Part shown: piece after piece, positions 25,676 through 35,322 of the stretch
How positions within the stretch are numbered: the first letter of the stretch is position 1
Layout: the number at the start of each line of letters is the position of its first letter
Assembly (NCBI RefSeq): GCF_020880695.1
Contig: NZ_JAJIWO010000001.1
Coordinates: 496,001 to 560,000, forward strand
Direction: 5' to 3'
Source of the DNA: Mucilaginibacter sp. UR6-11
Lineage (GTDB): Bacteria; Bacteroidota; Bacteroidia; Sphingobacteriales; Sphingobacteriaceae
Length of the DNA stretch: 64,000 nt
Notes under the pieces: generated by a model
Database searches by the model: none
Told to the model about the DNA's origin: nothing
Seen by the model: the letters and a program-made list of their open reading frames with translations, nothing else
Made by a program: the position numbers and the translations under genes

Positions 25676-27733
25676 TTAACCCACCCGCTTAAATATCGAA
25701 GCTGCCAAAGGCGGCAAGATGATATTTATCGAATGGTCTCTTCCATGCCAGCTAACGGCCTCACTTTTAAGCGTTGTGGTATTGGTTATTCCGCTGCCCC
25801 AATATGCCTCAGTGTCTGAGTTAAAGATCTCGTTCCAGTTACCGGCTGACGGCACCCCCACTCTAAAATTGTGTCGCGAAACCGGTGTCATATTTAGCAC
25901 AATCAGCAAATCGTTTTTTGCCTCGTGTCCCTTACGTACAAAAACCACAACCGAGTCATTGGCATTGCCGCCATCAACCCATTCAAAACCCTCGGGCGAG
26001 AACGCTTTTTCATACATTGCCGGCTCCGTCTTATAGAGCTGGTTAAGCGCCCTTACGGTTTCGCTGATGCCTTTATGGTTAGGATAGTCTAACACGTGCC
26101 ACTGTAATGCGTTTTGGTAGTTCCACTCCACACCCTGGCCAAACTCGCTACCCATAAACAGTAACTTTGCGCCGGGATGAGTAAACATATAGCTATAAAC
26201 CAACCGCAGGTTAGCAAATTGCTGCCATTCGTCGCCGGGCATCTTACGCAGCATGGAGCCCTTCCCATAAACTACCTCATCATGCGAGAAAGGCAGCATA
26301 AAGTTCTCGGTAAACGCATAGATCAAGCTAAACGTTAACTGATTATGGTGATATTTTCGGTTAATCGGATCTTCAGAAAAATACTTAATAGTATCGTGCA
26401 TCCAGCCCATCATCCATTTCATGCCAAAACCCAGTCCGCCTAAAAATACGGGCCTGCTTACCCCGGTAAATGAGGTTGATTCTTCGGCAATGGTTTGTAT
26501 ATCCGGGAAATGACTGTAACAGGCCTCATTAAATTCTTTTAAAAACGATATGGCCTCCAGGTTTTCATTGCCGCCATATATATTTGGCTCCCACTCGCCA
26601 GCTTTGCGCGAGTAATCCAGGTAAAGCATGGAAGCTACGGCGTCAACACGCAAACCGTCAACATGGTACCTGTCCAACCAAAATATGGCGTTGCTGATCA
26701 GGAAGGCCCTAACCTCATTGCGGCCATAATTAAATATGTATGATTTCCAGTCGGGATGAAAGCCCTTGCGCTCATCGGCATGCTCATATAAATGCGTGCC
26801 GTCAAAATTATATAGCGCCATTGCGTCGCCCGGAAAATGCGAAGGCACCCAATCTAATATAACGCCGATACCTTCCTGATGAAAACGCTCGATGAGTAAC
26901 ATTAGCTGTTGCGGCGTGCCATAGCGTGACGAAGCAGCATAGTAGCCGCTAACCTGGTAACCCCAGCTTGGGTAATACGGGTGTTCGGCTATCGGCATAA
27001 ATTCTACATGGGTAAAGCCCATGTGCTTTACGTAAGGCACCAGCATATCGGCCAGTTGCTCATAGCTGTAAAACTCATCAGGATTATCATAACTACGCGC
27101 CCACGAACCCAGATGCACCTCATATACCGAGTATGGCTTATCCAGAGCGTTGTGCTGGTAGCGGTTTGCCATCCAGTTGGTATCTTTCCACTCGTAAAAA
27201 GTATCGGCAACTATTGAGCCGGTAAGCGGCGGCACCTCCCAGCGCAAAGCAAACGGATCACTTTTCTCCAGGTCCTCGCCTGTGGATGAATTGATAAAAT
27301 ATTTATATACCTCGCCTACGCCTACATCAGGTACAAAACCTTCCCAGATGCCTGAACCGTCCCAACGGATATACAGCGGGTGCGAGCCTCTGTTCCAGCC
27401 GTTAAAGTTTGCTATTACAGCTACATAATGTGCATTGGGGGCCCAAACTGCAAAGTAAGTACCCACTACCCCATTGTGCTCTACTACGTGCGAGCCTAAT
27501 TTTTCATATAGTTTATAATGTTTACCCGATTTGAAAAGCGCGATGTCAAAATCAGTAAACCGGCTATATGGAAATACCGGCCTGCCGTCTTCTACACTAA
27601 TGGCCACAGCTTTTGGGCTGGCAACCTTTTTAACTGTTTCCTTTTTAACTGTTTCTTTTTCTTTAGCGTCAGCAGTTTTTGCTGACTTTGCTTCCGCAGA
27701 TACAGCTTCGGTTTTAGTTACTTTTTTTGCCAT
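25676..27733 (-). CDS. glgB: 1,4-alpha-glucan branching enzyme
   Basis: A 685-residue GH13 enzyme that introduces alpha-1,6 branches into glycogen. After a Lys/Glu/Ala-rich N-terminal tail of about 45 residues it has the CBM48 domain (FAVWAPNAHYVAVIANFNGW) and the barrel with the four GH13 motifs: DWVPSHFPGD, GLRVDAVASMLY (nucleophile Asp), IAEESTSF (acid/base Glu) and PFSHDEVVYGKGS. The charged low-complexity tail is unusual for GlgB and repeats K-E-T-V-K-K. No other glycogen gene is adjacent. A -7 element at 27800-27807 places the transcript start about 60 bases upstream of the ATG. Confidence 0.96.
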   Translation of the reverse strand: MAKKVTKTEAVSAEAKSAKTADAKEKETVKKETVKKVASPKAVAISVEDGRPVFPYSRFTDFDIALFKSGKHYKLYEKLGSHVVEHNGVVGTYFAVWAPNAHYVAVIANFNGWNRGSHPLYIRWDGSGIWEGFVPDVGVGEVYKYFINSSTGEDLEKSDPFALRWEVPPLTGSIVADTFYEWKDTNWMANRYQHNALDKPYSVYEVHLGSWARSYDNPDEFYSYEQLADMLVPYVKHMGFTHVEFMPIAEHPYYPSWGYQVSGYYAASSRYGTPQQLMLLIERFHQEGIGVILDWVPSHFPGDAMALYNFDGTHLYEHADERKGFHPDWKSYIFNYGRNEVRAFLISNAIFWLDRYHVDGLRVDAVASMLYLDYSRKAGEWEPNIYGGNENLEAISFLKEFNEACYSHFPDIQTIAEESTSFTGVSRPVFLGGLGFGMKWMMGWMHDTIKYFSEDPINRKYHHNQLTFSLIYAFTENFMLPFSHDEVVYGKGSMLRKMPGDEWQQFANLRLVYSYMFTHPGAKLLFMGSEFGQGVEWNYQNALQWHVLDYPNHKGISETVRALNQLYKTEPAMYEKAFSPEGFEWVDGGNANDSVVVFVRKGHEAKNDLLIVLNMTPVSRHNFRVGVPSAGNWNEIFNSDTEAYWGSGITNTTTLKSEAVSWHGRDHSINIILPPLAASIFKRVG

Positions 27734-27799
27734 GATAGATAGCCCTTTAGGGCAGTTAGATTTAGTCCGGTTTATTTAGCGGGCTATGGTTATAACAAT

Positions 27800-27807
27800 C
27801 AAATATA
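27800..27807 (-). promoter_or_regulatory. -7 promoter element (TATATTTG) for glgB
   Basis: TATATTTG on the minus strand fits TAnnTTTG exactly; a TTG lies 18 bases upstream (27826-27828), slightly shorter than the usual 19-21-base spacing. The element is 66 bases before the glgB ATG. Confidence 0.5.
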
Positions 27808-27924
27808 TCATTATTGTTTGGTGTGCAATAAACAATAAATAGTTAGTCGGCAGAGTAGTTAAAAAATGTTAATGTTTTCTGTGTCTGTTAATTAGCCGTT
27901 ACATTAGTTTAAAACTTAACACCT

Positions 27925-30333
27925 ATGCTGCAAAATTACTTCACCATTGCCTGGCGCAATATCCGCAAAAACAAAGTTTTTTCACTGATTAATATATTTG
28001 GCCTTTCGGTGGGTATTGCATTTTCCTTATTGATTGGCGCGTATGCCTGGAGCGAGTTGCAGGTAAACCGGCAGCTTAAAAATGTAGACAACCAATATAT
28101 CATCCTCAATAAATTTATTGACCCCAATTTTAGCAATGAGATCGGCACCGTCGCTGAGCTGCCTAAAACTTTACAAGATAACTACCCTAATCTCATCGCT
28201 AATTATCACCGCTTTGATGAAATTACCAGCCTGGTATCAAAAAACGACAAACATTTTAGAGAAGAATTACAAATAGGCGACAGTACCTTATTAAAAATGT
28301 ACGGCTTTAAAGTTTTGCACGGCGATGTTAAAACCGCACTTAAAGACCCGTATTCGGTAGTCATCAGCGGTAAAATGGCTGATAAATATTTTGGACGGAC
28401 GGATGTTGTGGGTCAAACAATAAATTTTGAAAGTTTTTCTAATGAACGGCATGATTTCACTATAAGCGCCGTATTGGATGATATTCCCAGAAACTCAGTA
28501 ACTTCAATGCTTTTTGATGTTGGATTTTTCTTTAACACCGATGCAGCAAAATTTTTCAAACGCAGCACTTCTGGTTGGTGGAATTTGAACATAGTTGCTT
28601 ACCTGGAGCTAAAACCCGGTGTAGACCCAAAGACTGTCAATAGCGCCATGAAGCAAATTCTTTTAAAATATCAGCCCGACGGTACCATCAAAAAACAAGT
28701 AACACCATACCTGGTTAAATTGACAGATTACAATCTTGAAGCCAACAATGGGCTTGTCAAAAAAATGATTTACACTTTATCGTGTATCGCTCTATTTATA
28801 CTATTTATGGCGATCATCAATTTCGTAAATATCTGTATTGGCCGTTCGGCCGGGCGTATACGTGAGATGGGAGTCCGCAAAGCCTTGGGTAGTTTACGCA
28901 AACATATCATTCTTCAGTTTTTGATTGAATCTATTGTTCTGGTTATGATATCGACATTAATTGCTTTGATCATTTACCTTGTCGCCAAGCCTTATTTCAG
29001 TGATGTTTTGGGTAAGGAGATGCCGGGATTGTTTGCTTTTCCCGTTTATGCAATTCCGGTGTATCTTGTATTTGCCCTGCTGGTTGGCGTGCTGGCCGGT
29101 TTGCATCCGGCAATTGTATTGTCAGCATCAAAACCGGTCGATTCGTTGAAAGGTAAACTCAGCTCAATAAAAGAAAGCGTGGTACTACGCAAAACACTGG
29201 TCGCTTTTCAGTTCACTATAGCAGCAATGGTTCTTATCGGTGCTTTGATTATATCTCAACAAGTTAAATTATTTTTTAGTAATAGTCTGGGGTTCAAAAA
29301 GGAAAACGTAATCTACGCACAGACTTCTCGCGACTGGTCGCAAAAGGGGGTGCAAAAAATGGAATACATTCGGTCTCAGCTAGCGCAATTGCCTCAGGTG
29401 CGCAATGTAGCTGTATCTTACGAAATACCTGATGGACATAATGGCGGCAATTACATGGTTAACCGCCCCGAAATACCAAATAAAGTAATAAGCAGCACCG
29501 GCCTGGTTTGTGACGATGGTTACCTGGCCACTTATAAAATTCCGTTAAAAGCAGGGCAATTTTTCAATGCTGCATATAGTAAAGGAGACAGTTCGAAGGT
29601 TGTCATCAACGAAACCGAAGCTAAAATATTGGGATGGCAGAATGCCGAAGACGCTATCGGTAAACCAATGATGATCTGGGCCTATTCATCAAAACCTTTT
29701 ACTATTATCGGCGTCACAGCCGATTTTCACTTTGGGTCGATGCGAGACAAAGTTCAGCCGATAACTTTCATGAGCAATAATTATCAACCTATTTATCGCT
29801 ATTTGTCTATACGCCTTAAACCGGGAAATATACAAAGTAGCCTGATAGCCGTTCAAAAGAGATGGACAGCACTGATGCCTGATACGCCTTTCGGATATAA
29901 ATTTATAGACGATGCTTTAGCAAAAGTTTACGCTACGGAACTTCAGTTAAGAAAAGCCGCATCCATAGCTACAGCACTATCAATTATCATTGTGCTATTA
30001 GGGGTTTTAGGATTGATATCGTTGAGTGTACAAAAACGCACCAAAGAAATCGGTATCCGTAAAGTGTTAGGTGCATCTGTGAATGGGATCGTGATGCTGT
30101 TTATGAAAGATTTCCTGATAACTGTGGCCATGGCCGGTACAGTGGCTTGTCCGTTGGCTTATTTAATCATGACGAATTGGCTTAACAGCTATGCATCCCG
30201 GATAAGCATTACACCAATACCATTTGTCATTACCATCGTGGTATTAACCGTTTTAACAGCCGTTTTAATAAGTTTACAAACCGTTAAAGCTGCCTTGGCT
30301 AATCCGGTTGAAAGCTTAAGGGTGGATAATTAG
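27925..30333 (+). CDS. ABC transporter permease, MacB/FtsX type
   Basis: An 802-residue membrane protein with the duplicated layout common in Bacteroidota: N-terminal MLQNYFTIAWRNIRKNKVFSLINIFGLSVGIAFS, a periplasmic MacB_PCD region (~50-280), an FtsX core with three helices (~285-415; GRIREMGVRKALGSLRKHII), then a second copy (helix at 430, periplasmic region, FtsX core ~690-795 with RTKEIGIRKVLGASVNGI). It lacks an ATPase domain; the partner ATPase is not adjacent. Likely function is export or extrusion of a small molecule or lipoprotein-related cargo. Transcribed alone, divergent from glgB. Confidence 0.9.
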   Translation: MLQNYFTIAWRNIRKNKVFSLINIFGLSVGIAFSLLIGAYAWSELQVNRQLKNVDNQYIILNKFIDPNFSNEIGTVAELPKTLQDNYPNLIANYHRFDEITSLVSKNDKHFREELQIGDSTLLKMYGFKVLHGDVKTALKDPYSVVISGKMADKYFGRTDVVGQTINFESFSNERHDFTISAVLDDIPRNSVTSMLFDVGFFFNTDAAKFFKRSTSGWWNLNIVAYLELKPGVDPKTVNSAMKQILLKYQPDGTIKKQVTPYLVKLTDYNLEANNGLVKKMIYTLSCIALFILFMAIINFVNICIGRSAGRIREMGVRKALGSLRKHIILQFLIESIVLVMISTLIALIIYLVAKPYFSDVLGKEMPGLFAFPVYAIPVYLVFALLVGVLAGLHPAIVLSASKPVDSLKGKLSSIKESVVLRKTLVAFQFTIAAMVLIGALIISQQVKLFFSNSLGFKKENVIYAQTSRDWSQKGVQKMEYIRSQLAQLPQVRNVAVSYEIPDGHNGGNYMVNRPEIPNKVISSTGLVCDDGYLATYKIPLKAGQFFNAAYSKGDSSKVVINETEAKILGWQNAEDAIGKPMMIWAYSSKPFTIIGVTADFHFGSMRDKVQPITFMSNNYQPIYRYLSIRLKPGNIQSSLIAVQKRWTALMPDTPFGYKFIDDALAKVYATELQLRKAASIATALSIIIVLLGVLGLISLSVQKRTKEIGIRKVLGASVNGIVMLFMKDFLITVAMAGTVACPLAYLIMTNWLNSYASRISITPIPFVITIVVLTVLTAVLISLQTVKAALANPVESLRVDN

Positions 30334-30405
30334 CCAGTAAACAAAAAAACTTCCGAAGTTTTAAAACCCCGGAAGATCCAATGCAGATCTAAATATAGTT
30401 TAAGC

Positions 30406-32862
30406 TTACTTAATGATCTCTATTTTCTTAAAGTTTTTACTGGATTTAAACTCTAAAACTTTATCAGCAATGACCGCGAAATCAGTTATAGTTTTCCCAT
30501 CGGCAGTAATCTTCGATGGTTTAAACGGCAAGCCCGATACGCTGAAAGCATAAGTTTCATATCTAGGTGTATATAAGCCTTCCATACTTTGCTGCACGGT
30601 AAAGTTGGTTTTGCCGCCATTTACAACAAATTTCTTTTCCGAGTAAATATCCTGCTCATAAGCAAAGGTTTCGCCATAATCTTCAAAGAAGAAAGAATTA
30701 GCCTCGTAATCGCTGTAATAAACATTCAACTTAACTTCTTCAATTTCCTTTTCGCCCACATACTGCATTACCGGGTATTCCGGGATAACAGCACCAGCCT
30801 TAATAAAGATTGGGATGGTATCCAGCGGAGTCAATACCTCAACCTCTTTACCACCCTCAACCACCTCAAGCGACCAGAAATTATACCATTTACCGGTAGG
30901 TAAATATACTTTACGGCTTTGCTGACCGGGCTCTAAAACCGGGCAAATCAAGATCTTATCGCCATAAGTAAACTCATCCTGGCGGAAATAATTATCAGCC
31001 TCTATCTGCTCCTGCATAACTATCGGCCTCAAAATAGGGAAACCATAACGGTGATGCTCCCAGAAAGTTGAGTACAGATATGGTATCAGTTTATAACGCA
31101 GCTCAATAAATTTACGGTTGATGGAAGTATAGGGCTCGCCAAAGCTCCACGGTTCGCGCTCCTTGGTATCACCGGCAGAGTGCGCGCGCATAAACGGCGA
31201 GAATGTGCCCATCTGAATCCAGCGGGTAAACAACTCGCCATCAGGCTCGCCGCTAAAACCGCCGATATCAGTACCGCAAAACGATATGCCAGACATGGAT
31301 AAACGCTGCAACTGGATATTACCCAGTTTTAAGTGTTCCCAGGTAGCCACGTTATCACCCGTCCAAACGGACGAGTAACGTTGTACACCCGAATAGCCTG
31401 CCCTTGTAATCGTAAAAGGGCGTTTATTTTTCATAATGCCACGCAAGCCTTCGTAAGTGGCACGTACCATCTGCATGCCGTAAATATTATGCGCCTTACG
31501 GTGCGATCCGCGGTGCCCGTCATATTGGTGACGAACATCGTCGGGGAATGTGCTGGTGCCAAATACGGCAGGCTCATTCATGTCATTCCAAACACCGGCA
31601 ACACCGGCATCAACCAATCCCTGGAATAATCCACCCCACCATTCTCTGACTTCGGGGTTAGTAAAATCAGGAAACTGGCAACGGCCGGGCCATACATGGC
31701 CCTCCATAAAGTAATCATCGCTTCGGCGGCAAAAATAACGGTTCTCTTTACCTTCTTTAAATACCCAGTAATTATCGTCTACCCGTATTCCCGGGTCAAT
31801 TATCACCACGGTTTTAAAACCATCGTCAGCAAGCTCCTTCACCATCTTTTTAGGGTCAGGAAAGTACTTTTTATTCCAGGTAAAGCAGCGATAGCCATCC
31901 ATATAATCAATATCCAAATAGATACCATCACAAGGGATTTGCTCCTGACGGAACGTCTTGGCTATAGCCCTGACCTTTGCTTCCGGATAATAGCTCCAGC
32001 GGCATTGGTGGTAGCCAAATGCCCATAGTGGCGGCATGGGATGCGTACCAGTTATAATATGGTAGTTTTTTACCACGTCCATCATGTGCGGACCGTGGAT
32101 ATAATAATATTGCAGCTCGCCGCCATCAGCCCAAAAACTGGTTTTGTTGCTCTCCTGGGCGCCAAAATCAAAATGCGATTTAAAGGTATTGTCAAAGAAA
32201 ATACCGTACGATATGCCGTCGTTTATACTAATATAAAAAGGTATGGTACGGTATATCGGGTCCTGGTTCCATTGAAACGAGTAGGCGTCAGTATTCCAGT
32301 TAACAAATCTTTTTCCCTTTAAGTTCAGCTCGGTGGGTTTATCACCTAAACCAAAAAAGGCCTCATTGGGCGCGCAGGTTTTGGTACAGAAAACATAATA
32401 ACCACCAAAGGCTACGTTCTCTTCCCAGTGCATCGGCACAGCGTCGATACTGGTAACATGGTCATTACTGTCAGAGAAGGATATAAAGAAATCCTGTTTA
32501 CGGATATGGCAGTTAATAATGCCAGTTGATACGCGGAACTCGGTATCATTTTCAAATAAAGTAAATGCTGTTGCTTTTTGTACCAGCTTGGGTACTGCGT
32601 ACGAAAATTCCTCCAAAAAAACGCCGTGCGGCGCTAATCTAACTCTTATTATTTCATCAGTAACAACTACTATCTCAACTTTGGCGTCGCCATCCGTAAA
32701 GAAAAATTTGTTTCCTATCTGATCGGCGTGATTGGGTACGCCCAGGTATTTTTTTATAATCGGCTTTATACCGATGATAGGATTATTTACGTGCTGAAAC
32801 GTTTCCTCATCCGCTGCTACTATCTCTTTTTCTAATTCTGGGTCTATTGTATTCTCTTCCAT
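30406..32862 (-). CDS. Glycoside hydrolase family 31 (alpha-glucosidase)
   Basis: About 818 residues if started at the ATG at 32862 (MEENTIDPELEKEI); ATG 32883 is also possible, while the longest frame from TTG 32940 adds 26 residues that look non-coding. GH31 signatures are complete: DGIYLDIDYMDGYRCFTWNK, GVWNDMNEPAVFG (nucleophile Asp in W-N-D-M-N-E) and MRAHSAGDTKEREPWSFGE (acid/base Asp). A DUF5110-like beta domain closes the C-terminus. No signal peptide is present from the preferred start, suggesting cytoplasmic cleavage of alpha-glucosides or maltooligosaccharides, perhaps glycogen-derived along with glgB; this is inference. Transcribed alone. Confidence 0.93.
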   Translation of the reverse strand: MEENTIDPELEKEIVAADEETFQHVNNPIIGIKPIIKKYLGVPNHADQIGNKFFFTDGDAKVEIVVVTDEIIRVRLAPHGVFLEEFSYAVPKLVQKATAFTLFENDTEFRVSTGIINCHIRKQDFFISFSDSNDHVTSIDAVPMHWEENVAFGGYYVFCTKTCAPNEAFFGLGDKPTELNLKGKRFVNWNTDAYSFQWNQDPIYRTIPFYISINDGISYGIFFDNTFKSHFDFGAQESNKTSFWADGGELQYYYIHGPHMMDVVKNYHIITGTHPMPPLWAFGYHQCRWSYYPEAKVRAIAKTFRQEQIPCDGIYLDIDYMDGYRCFTWNKKYFPDPKKMVKELADDGFKTVVIIDPGIRVDDNYWVFKEGKENRYFCRRSDDYFMEGHVWPGRCQFPDFTNPEVREWWGGLFQGLVDAGVAGVWNDMNEPAVFGTSTFPDDVRHQYDGHRGSHRKAHNIYGMQMVRATYEGLRGIMKNKRPFTITRAGYSGVQRYSSVWTGDNVATWEHLKLGNIQLQRLSMSGISFCGTDIGGFSGEPDGELFTRWIQMGTFSPFMRAHSAGDTKEREPWSFGEPYTSINRKFIELRYKLIPYLYSTFWEHHRYGFPILRPIVMQEQIEADNYFRQDEFTYGDKILICPVLEPGQQSRKVYLPTGKWYNFWSLEVVEGGKEVEVLTPLDTIPIFIKAGAVIPEYPVMQYVGEKEIEEVKLNVYYSDYEANSFFFEDYGETFAYEQDIYSEKKFVVNGGKTNFTVQQSMEGLYTPRYETYAFSVSGLPFKPSKITADGKTITDFAVIADKVLEFKSSKNFKKIEIIK

Positions 32863-33050
32863 ATTACTATTTAAACTATTCATCCAGCCCACAAATTTCA
32901 CCGCAAAAGTTAAAAACAAGGTGGCAATTGCCTGTTTCAACAGCTAATAAACGATTTTTATTCAATAAATAAACTATGATTAACCCGGAAAAGATCGACA
33001 AGTGCAAAAAATTATGAAAGTCATAATTTTCAATACCAGAAAGTTAGTTT

Positions 33051-33080
33051 AATGGCAATGGGCCAAAACCCATTGCCATT
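33051..33080. terminator. Hairpin with perfect 12-bp stem downstream of the SYLF gene
   Basis: AATGGCAATGGG / CCCATTGCCATT with loop CCAAAA, 15 bases beyond the SYLF stop codon. There is no T run on either side, so it is a candidate terminator or mRNA 3' stabiliser rather than a textbook terminator. Confidence 0.55.
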
Positions 33081-33094
33081 ACCCGGTTAAAAAA

Positions 33095-33766
33095 TTACAA
33101 AGCGCCTAAGGTAGTTTTTAGGTTGATTACCGCCGGATCATTGCTTTTAGCAGTCTCAAATATTTCGCTCGATGTTAAATTATTCTTATAGAAAGCGGCG
33201 TTGGCGCTCTTATCAATGGCTAAATTTGAGCCATGTATAGATACCCCGGCAAATAAACCGCGACTGCGCGAATAAGAATATACCTCGGCCTCTAACTTAT
33301 AATCTGTACTGGCGGTAGAGCTGCGGCCAACCGGGCCCGCCGCTGCGGATATATCGCCCCCTATCGTAAAATCACCATTCTTCACCTTGGCAAGCACGCC
33401 TTTGTGACGGAATACCAGCACCATATCAACAGATTGCACACCTATCTGCAAACCCAGGCTGCCGCCGGTTAAAGTAATAAATACCGGGTCGCTCCATTTA
33501 CCATCGGCCAGTTTAACCATGGCAACGCCTTTTCCTCTTTTACCGCCAATACCAAAGCCCGCATTTATCAATCCGGGGATTATGACAATACCCTGGTAGT
33601 CGGCTATTAACTGGTGCGGGATGCTTTCCTTCATTTTACCGAAAGCTTTTAATACATTGGTGGCACTATGAATCCGTTCGGTTTCTTTGCCGGCGCCTGT
33701 TGCGGATGCCAGTACAATAAATGCGCTAAGCAATACCGGCATCAAAAATAATTTTAATGTTTTCAT
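33095..33766 (-). CDS. Exported SYLF (lipid-binding Ysc84-like) domain protein
   Basis: A 223-residue protein with a signal peptide (first ~22 residues, AFIVLASATGAG). The SYLF domain covers about residues 45-220: AFGKMKESIPHQLIADYQGIV, GFGIGGKRGKGVAMVK, LTGGSLGLQIGVQSVDMVLV and GRSSTASTDYKLEAEVYSYSRSRGLFAGVSI. Such domains bind phosphoinositides in eukaryotes; in bacteria they are exported proteins of unclear function, probably attached to the envelope. It is transcribed alone, divergent from the cupin gene, and a palindrome lies between the two. Confidence 0.92.
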   Translation of the reverse strand: MKTLKLFLMPVLLSAFIVLASATGAGKETERIHSATNVLKAFGKMKESIPHQLIADYQGIVIIPGLINAGFGIGGKRGKGVAMVKLADGKWSDPVFITLTGGSLGLQIGVQSVDMVLVFRHKGVLAKVKNGDFTIGGDISAAAGPVGRSSTASTDYKLEAEVYSYSRSRGLFAGVSIHGSNLAIDKSANAAFYKNNLTSSEIFETAKSNDPAVINLKTTLGAL

Positions 33767-33799
33767 AGATCTATGTTTTATTTAATAGTTTAACTCTCA

Positions 33800-33816
33800 A
33801 AAACAACAGTTGTTTT
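33800..33816. promoter_or_regulatory. Palindrome AAAACAAC-A-GTTGTTTT between SYLF and cupin genes
   Basis: A perfect 8-bp inverted repeat with a one-base centre, 34 bases upstream of the SYLF ATG and 35 bases upstream of the cupin ATG. Its mid position suits an operator shared by the two divergent genes, but no regulator gene is near. Confidence 0.4.
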
Positions 33817-33850
33817 CTTTATTAATTTGTGTCTTAATAATTCCACATAC

Positions 33851-34204
33851 ATGAGCAACAAAAATATCCCATTTCAGGTAATAAACTGGGACTTCATAGC
33901 AAAAACAGATCACCCGGGCGAAAAAGGACATTCAACCTGGCAGACTGTACAATTTGAAGGGCTGAGGATTAGGATAGTAGAATATTCGGCGGGTTACGTC
34001 GCCGATCATTGGTGCCAAAAAGGCCACATTGTATATTGCCTTGAAGGCGAATTTATTACCGAACAGGAAAACGGCAAACAATTTACGCTGACCAAAGGCA
34101 TGAGCTATGTGGTTACTGATGATTTAAGTTCGCACCGCTCCTTAGCACAAAATCCGGTAAAACTGCTTATCGTTGATGGCGACTTTTTGAAATACCAGCC
34201 ATAA
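33851..34204 (+). CDS. DHCW-motif cupin fold protein
   Basis: A 117-residue protein from the ATG at 33851 (MSNKNIPFQVINWDFIAKTD); an upstream in-frame start at 33827 would add eight residues not expected. The signature segment AGYVADHWCQKGHIVYCLEGEF carries the D-H-(W)C and His residues that line a cupin metal or ligand pocket. It is followed by FTLTKGMSYVVTDDLSSHRS. No signal peptide, so cytoplasmic. Its biochemical role is unknown; small cupins of this group may bind a metal and a small carboxylate. It is 82 bases upstream of the LuxE-like gene, which has its own -7 element. Confidence 0.82.
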   Translation: MSNKNIPFQVINWDFIAKTDHPGEKGHSTWQTVQFEGLRIRIVEYSAGYVADHWCQKGHIVYCLEGEFITEQENGKQFTLTKGMSYVVTDDLSSHRSLAQNPVKLLIVDGDFLKYQP

Positions 34205-34273
34205 AATAGTAACGAACCGTCACCCCTGTATCCTATCTGCACATTTGTGTGGCTGTATGTTTGCGTATCTGCT

Positions 34274-34281
34274 TATCTTTG
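34274..34281 (+). promoter_or_regulatory. -7 promoter element (TATCTTTG) for the LuxE-like gene
   Basis: TATCTTTG fits TAnnTTTG and ends only five bases before ATG 34287, so the transcript should start at or next to the start codon (leaderless). It also rules out the longer frame from 34245. Confidence 0.55.
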
Positions 34282-34286
34282 CAGCA

Positions 34287-35270
34287 ATGAAACCCAATAA
34301 GCAGCAGGTATTTACAATTAATAACGATGAGCAATTTAATACAATTGCCCTGCAGGTATTCCAGCATCAGGCGAAAAATTGTAAAGTTTATGCCGAATTT
34401 ATTTCAGGACTCCGCCTTGATATTGCTGAGGTAAAATCTGTACAGCAAATTCCGTTTTTGCCAATCGGTTTTTTTAAGCGACATTCTATTCTTAGCGCTA
34501 CGGATGATATACAGGTAACGTTTACAAGTTCAGGTACCACAGGCATGGTTACCAGCAGCCATTACCTAACCGATATCAGTTGGTATGAAGAAAGTTTCCG
34601 CAAAGCGTTTCAATTATTTTACCGCGACATAAAAGATTATACGGTTTTGGCGCTGCTGCCGTCGTATCTTGAACGGCAGGGTTCGTCGCTTACTTATATG
34701 GCTCAGGACCTCGTAACCCAATCACAAAACCCTGACAGCGGCTTTTATCTCTATAATCATGATGATCTGGCCAGGCAGCTTGCCAGGCAACAACGGGCAA
34801 AAAAACCTACATTATTAATAGGTGTCACATTTGCCCTGCTTGATTTTGTCGATCAACACCAAATCAATTTTCCCGAATTAATTGTGATGGAAACAGGCGG
34901 TATGAAAGGCAGGCGTAAAGAGATGATCCGCGAGGAATTGCATGAAACTCTTTGCACCGGCTTTGGGGTTAAAGCCATCCACTCCGAATATGGTATGACT
35001 GAGCTTTTATCGCAGGCTTACTCAAAAGGCGCCGGGATTTTTTACTGCCCCCCATGGATGCGCATTATAACCCGTGATACCAATGATCCTTTAAGCTTGG
35101 TTACCAATAACAAGGCCGGTGGCATTAATGTTATTGACCTGGCCAATATTAATTCCTGCTCATTTATAGCCACCCAGGATCTTGGTAAGATCTATGCCGA
35201 CGGCGGTTTTGAGGTATTGGGCCGCTTTGACAATGCCGATATCCGCGGCTGTAATTTATTGATAGCGTAA
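34287..35270 (+). CDS. LuxE/PaaK-like acyl-protein synthetase family protein
   Basis: A 327-residue protein of the ANL-type adenylating superfamily, LuxE branch. It shows QVTFTSSGTTGMVTSSHY (phosphate-binding loop of AMP-forming enzymes), VMETGGMKGRRKEMIREEL, AIHSEYGMTELLSQAYSKG and a C-terminal FEVLGRFDNADIRGCNLLIA. LuxE-type enzymes activate a fatty acid as acyl-AMP and pass it on to a protein or CoA; in Bacteroidota lone homologues have no known substrate. It lacks the flexible C-terminal swivel domain of full ANL enzymes, as is normal for LuxE. No lux genes lie nearby. Confidence 0.85.
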   Translation: MKPNKQQVFTINNDEQFNTIALQVFQHQAKNCKVYAEFISGLRLDIAEVKSVQQIPFLPIGFFKRHSILSATDDIQVTFTSSGTTGMVTSSHYLTDISWYEESFRKAFQLFYRDIKDYTVLALLPSYLERQGSSLTYMAQDLVTQSQNPDSGFYLYNHDDLARQLARQQRAKKPTLLIGVTFALLDFVDQHQINFPELIVMETGGMKGRRKEMIREELHETLCTGFGVKAIHSEYGMTELLSQAYSKGAGIFYCPPWMRIITRDTNDPLSLVTNNKAGGINVIDLANINSCSFIATQDLGKIYADGGFEVLGRFDNADIRGCNLLIA

Positions 35271-35299
35271 AACTTAATATACAACTAACAGAATTTATA

Positions 35300-35307
35300 T
35301 ATTTTTG
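35300..35307 (+). promoter_or_regulatory. -7 promoter element (TATTTTTG) for the PH-SHOCT gene
   Basis: TATTTTTG fits TAnnTTTG, 16 bases before the GTG at 35323 and 25 bases before the ATG at 35332. No -33 TTTG at the expected distance was found. Confidence 0.45.
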
Positions 35308-35322
35308 TACTTCAAAATATAA

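Noticed and set aside
30345..30377. Terminator CTTCCG...CGGAAG after the FtsX permease gene
   Set aside because: Only a six-base GC stem with an irregular interior and no T run; too weak to list.
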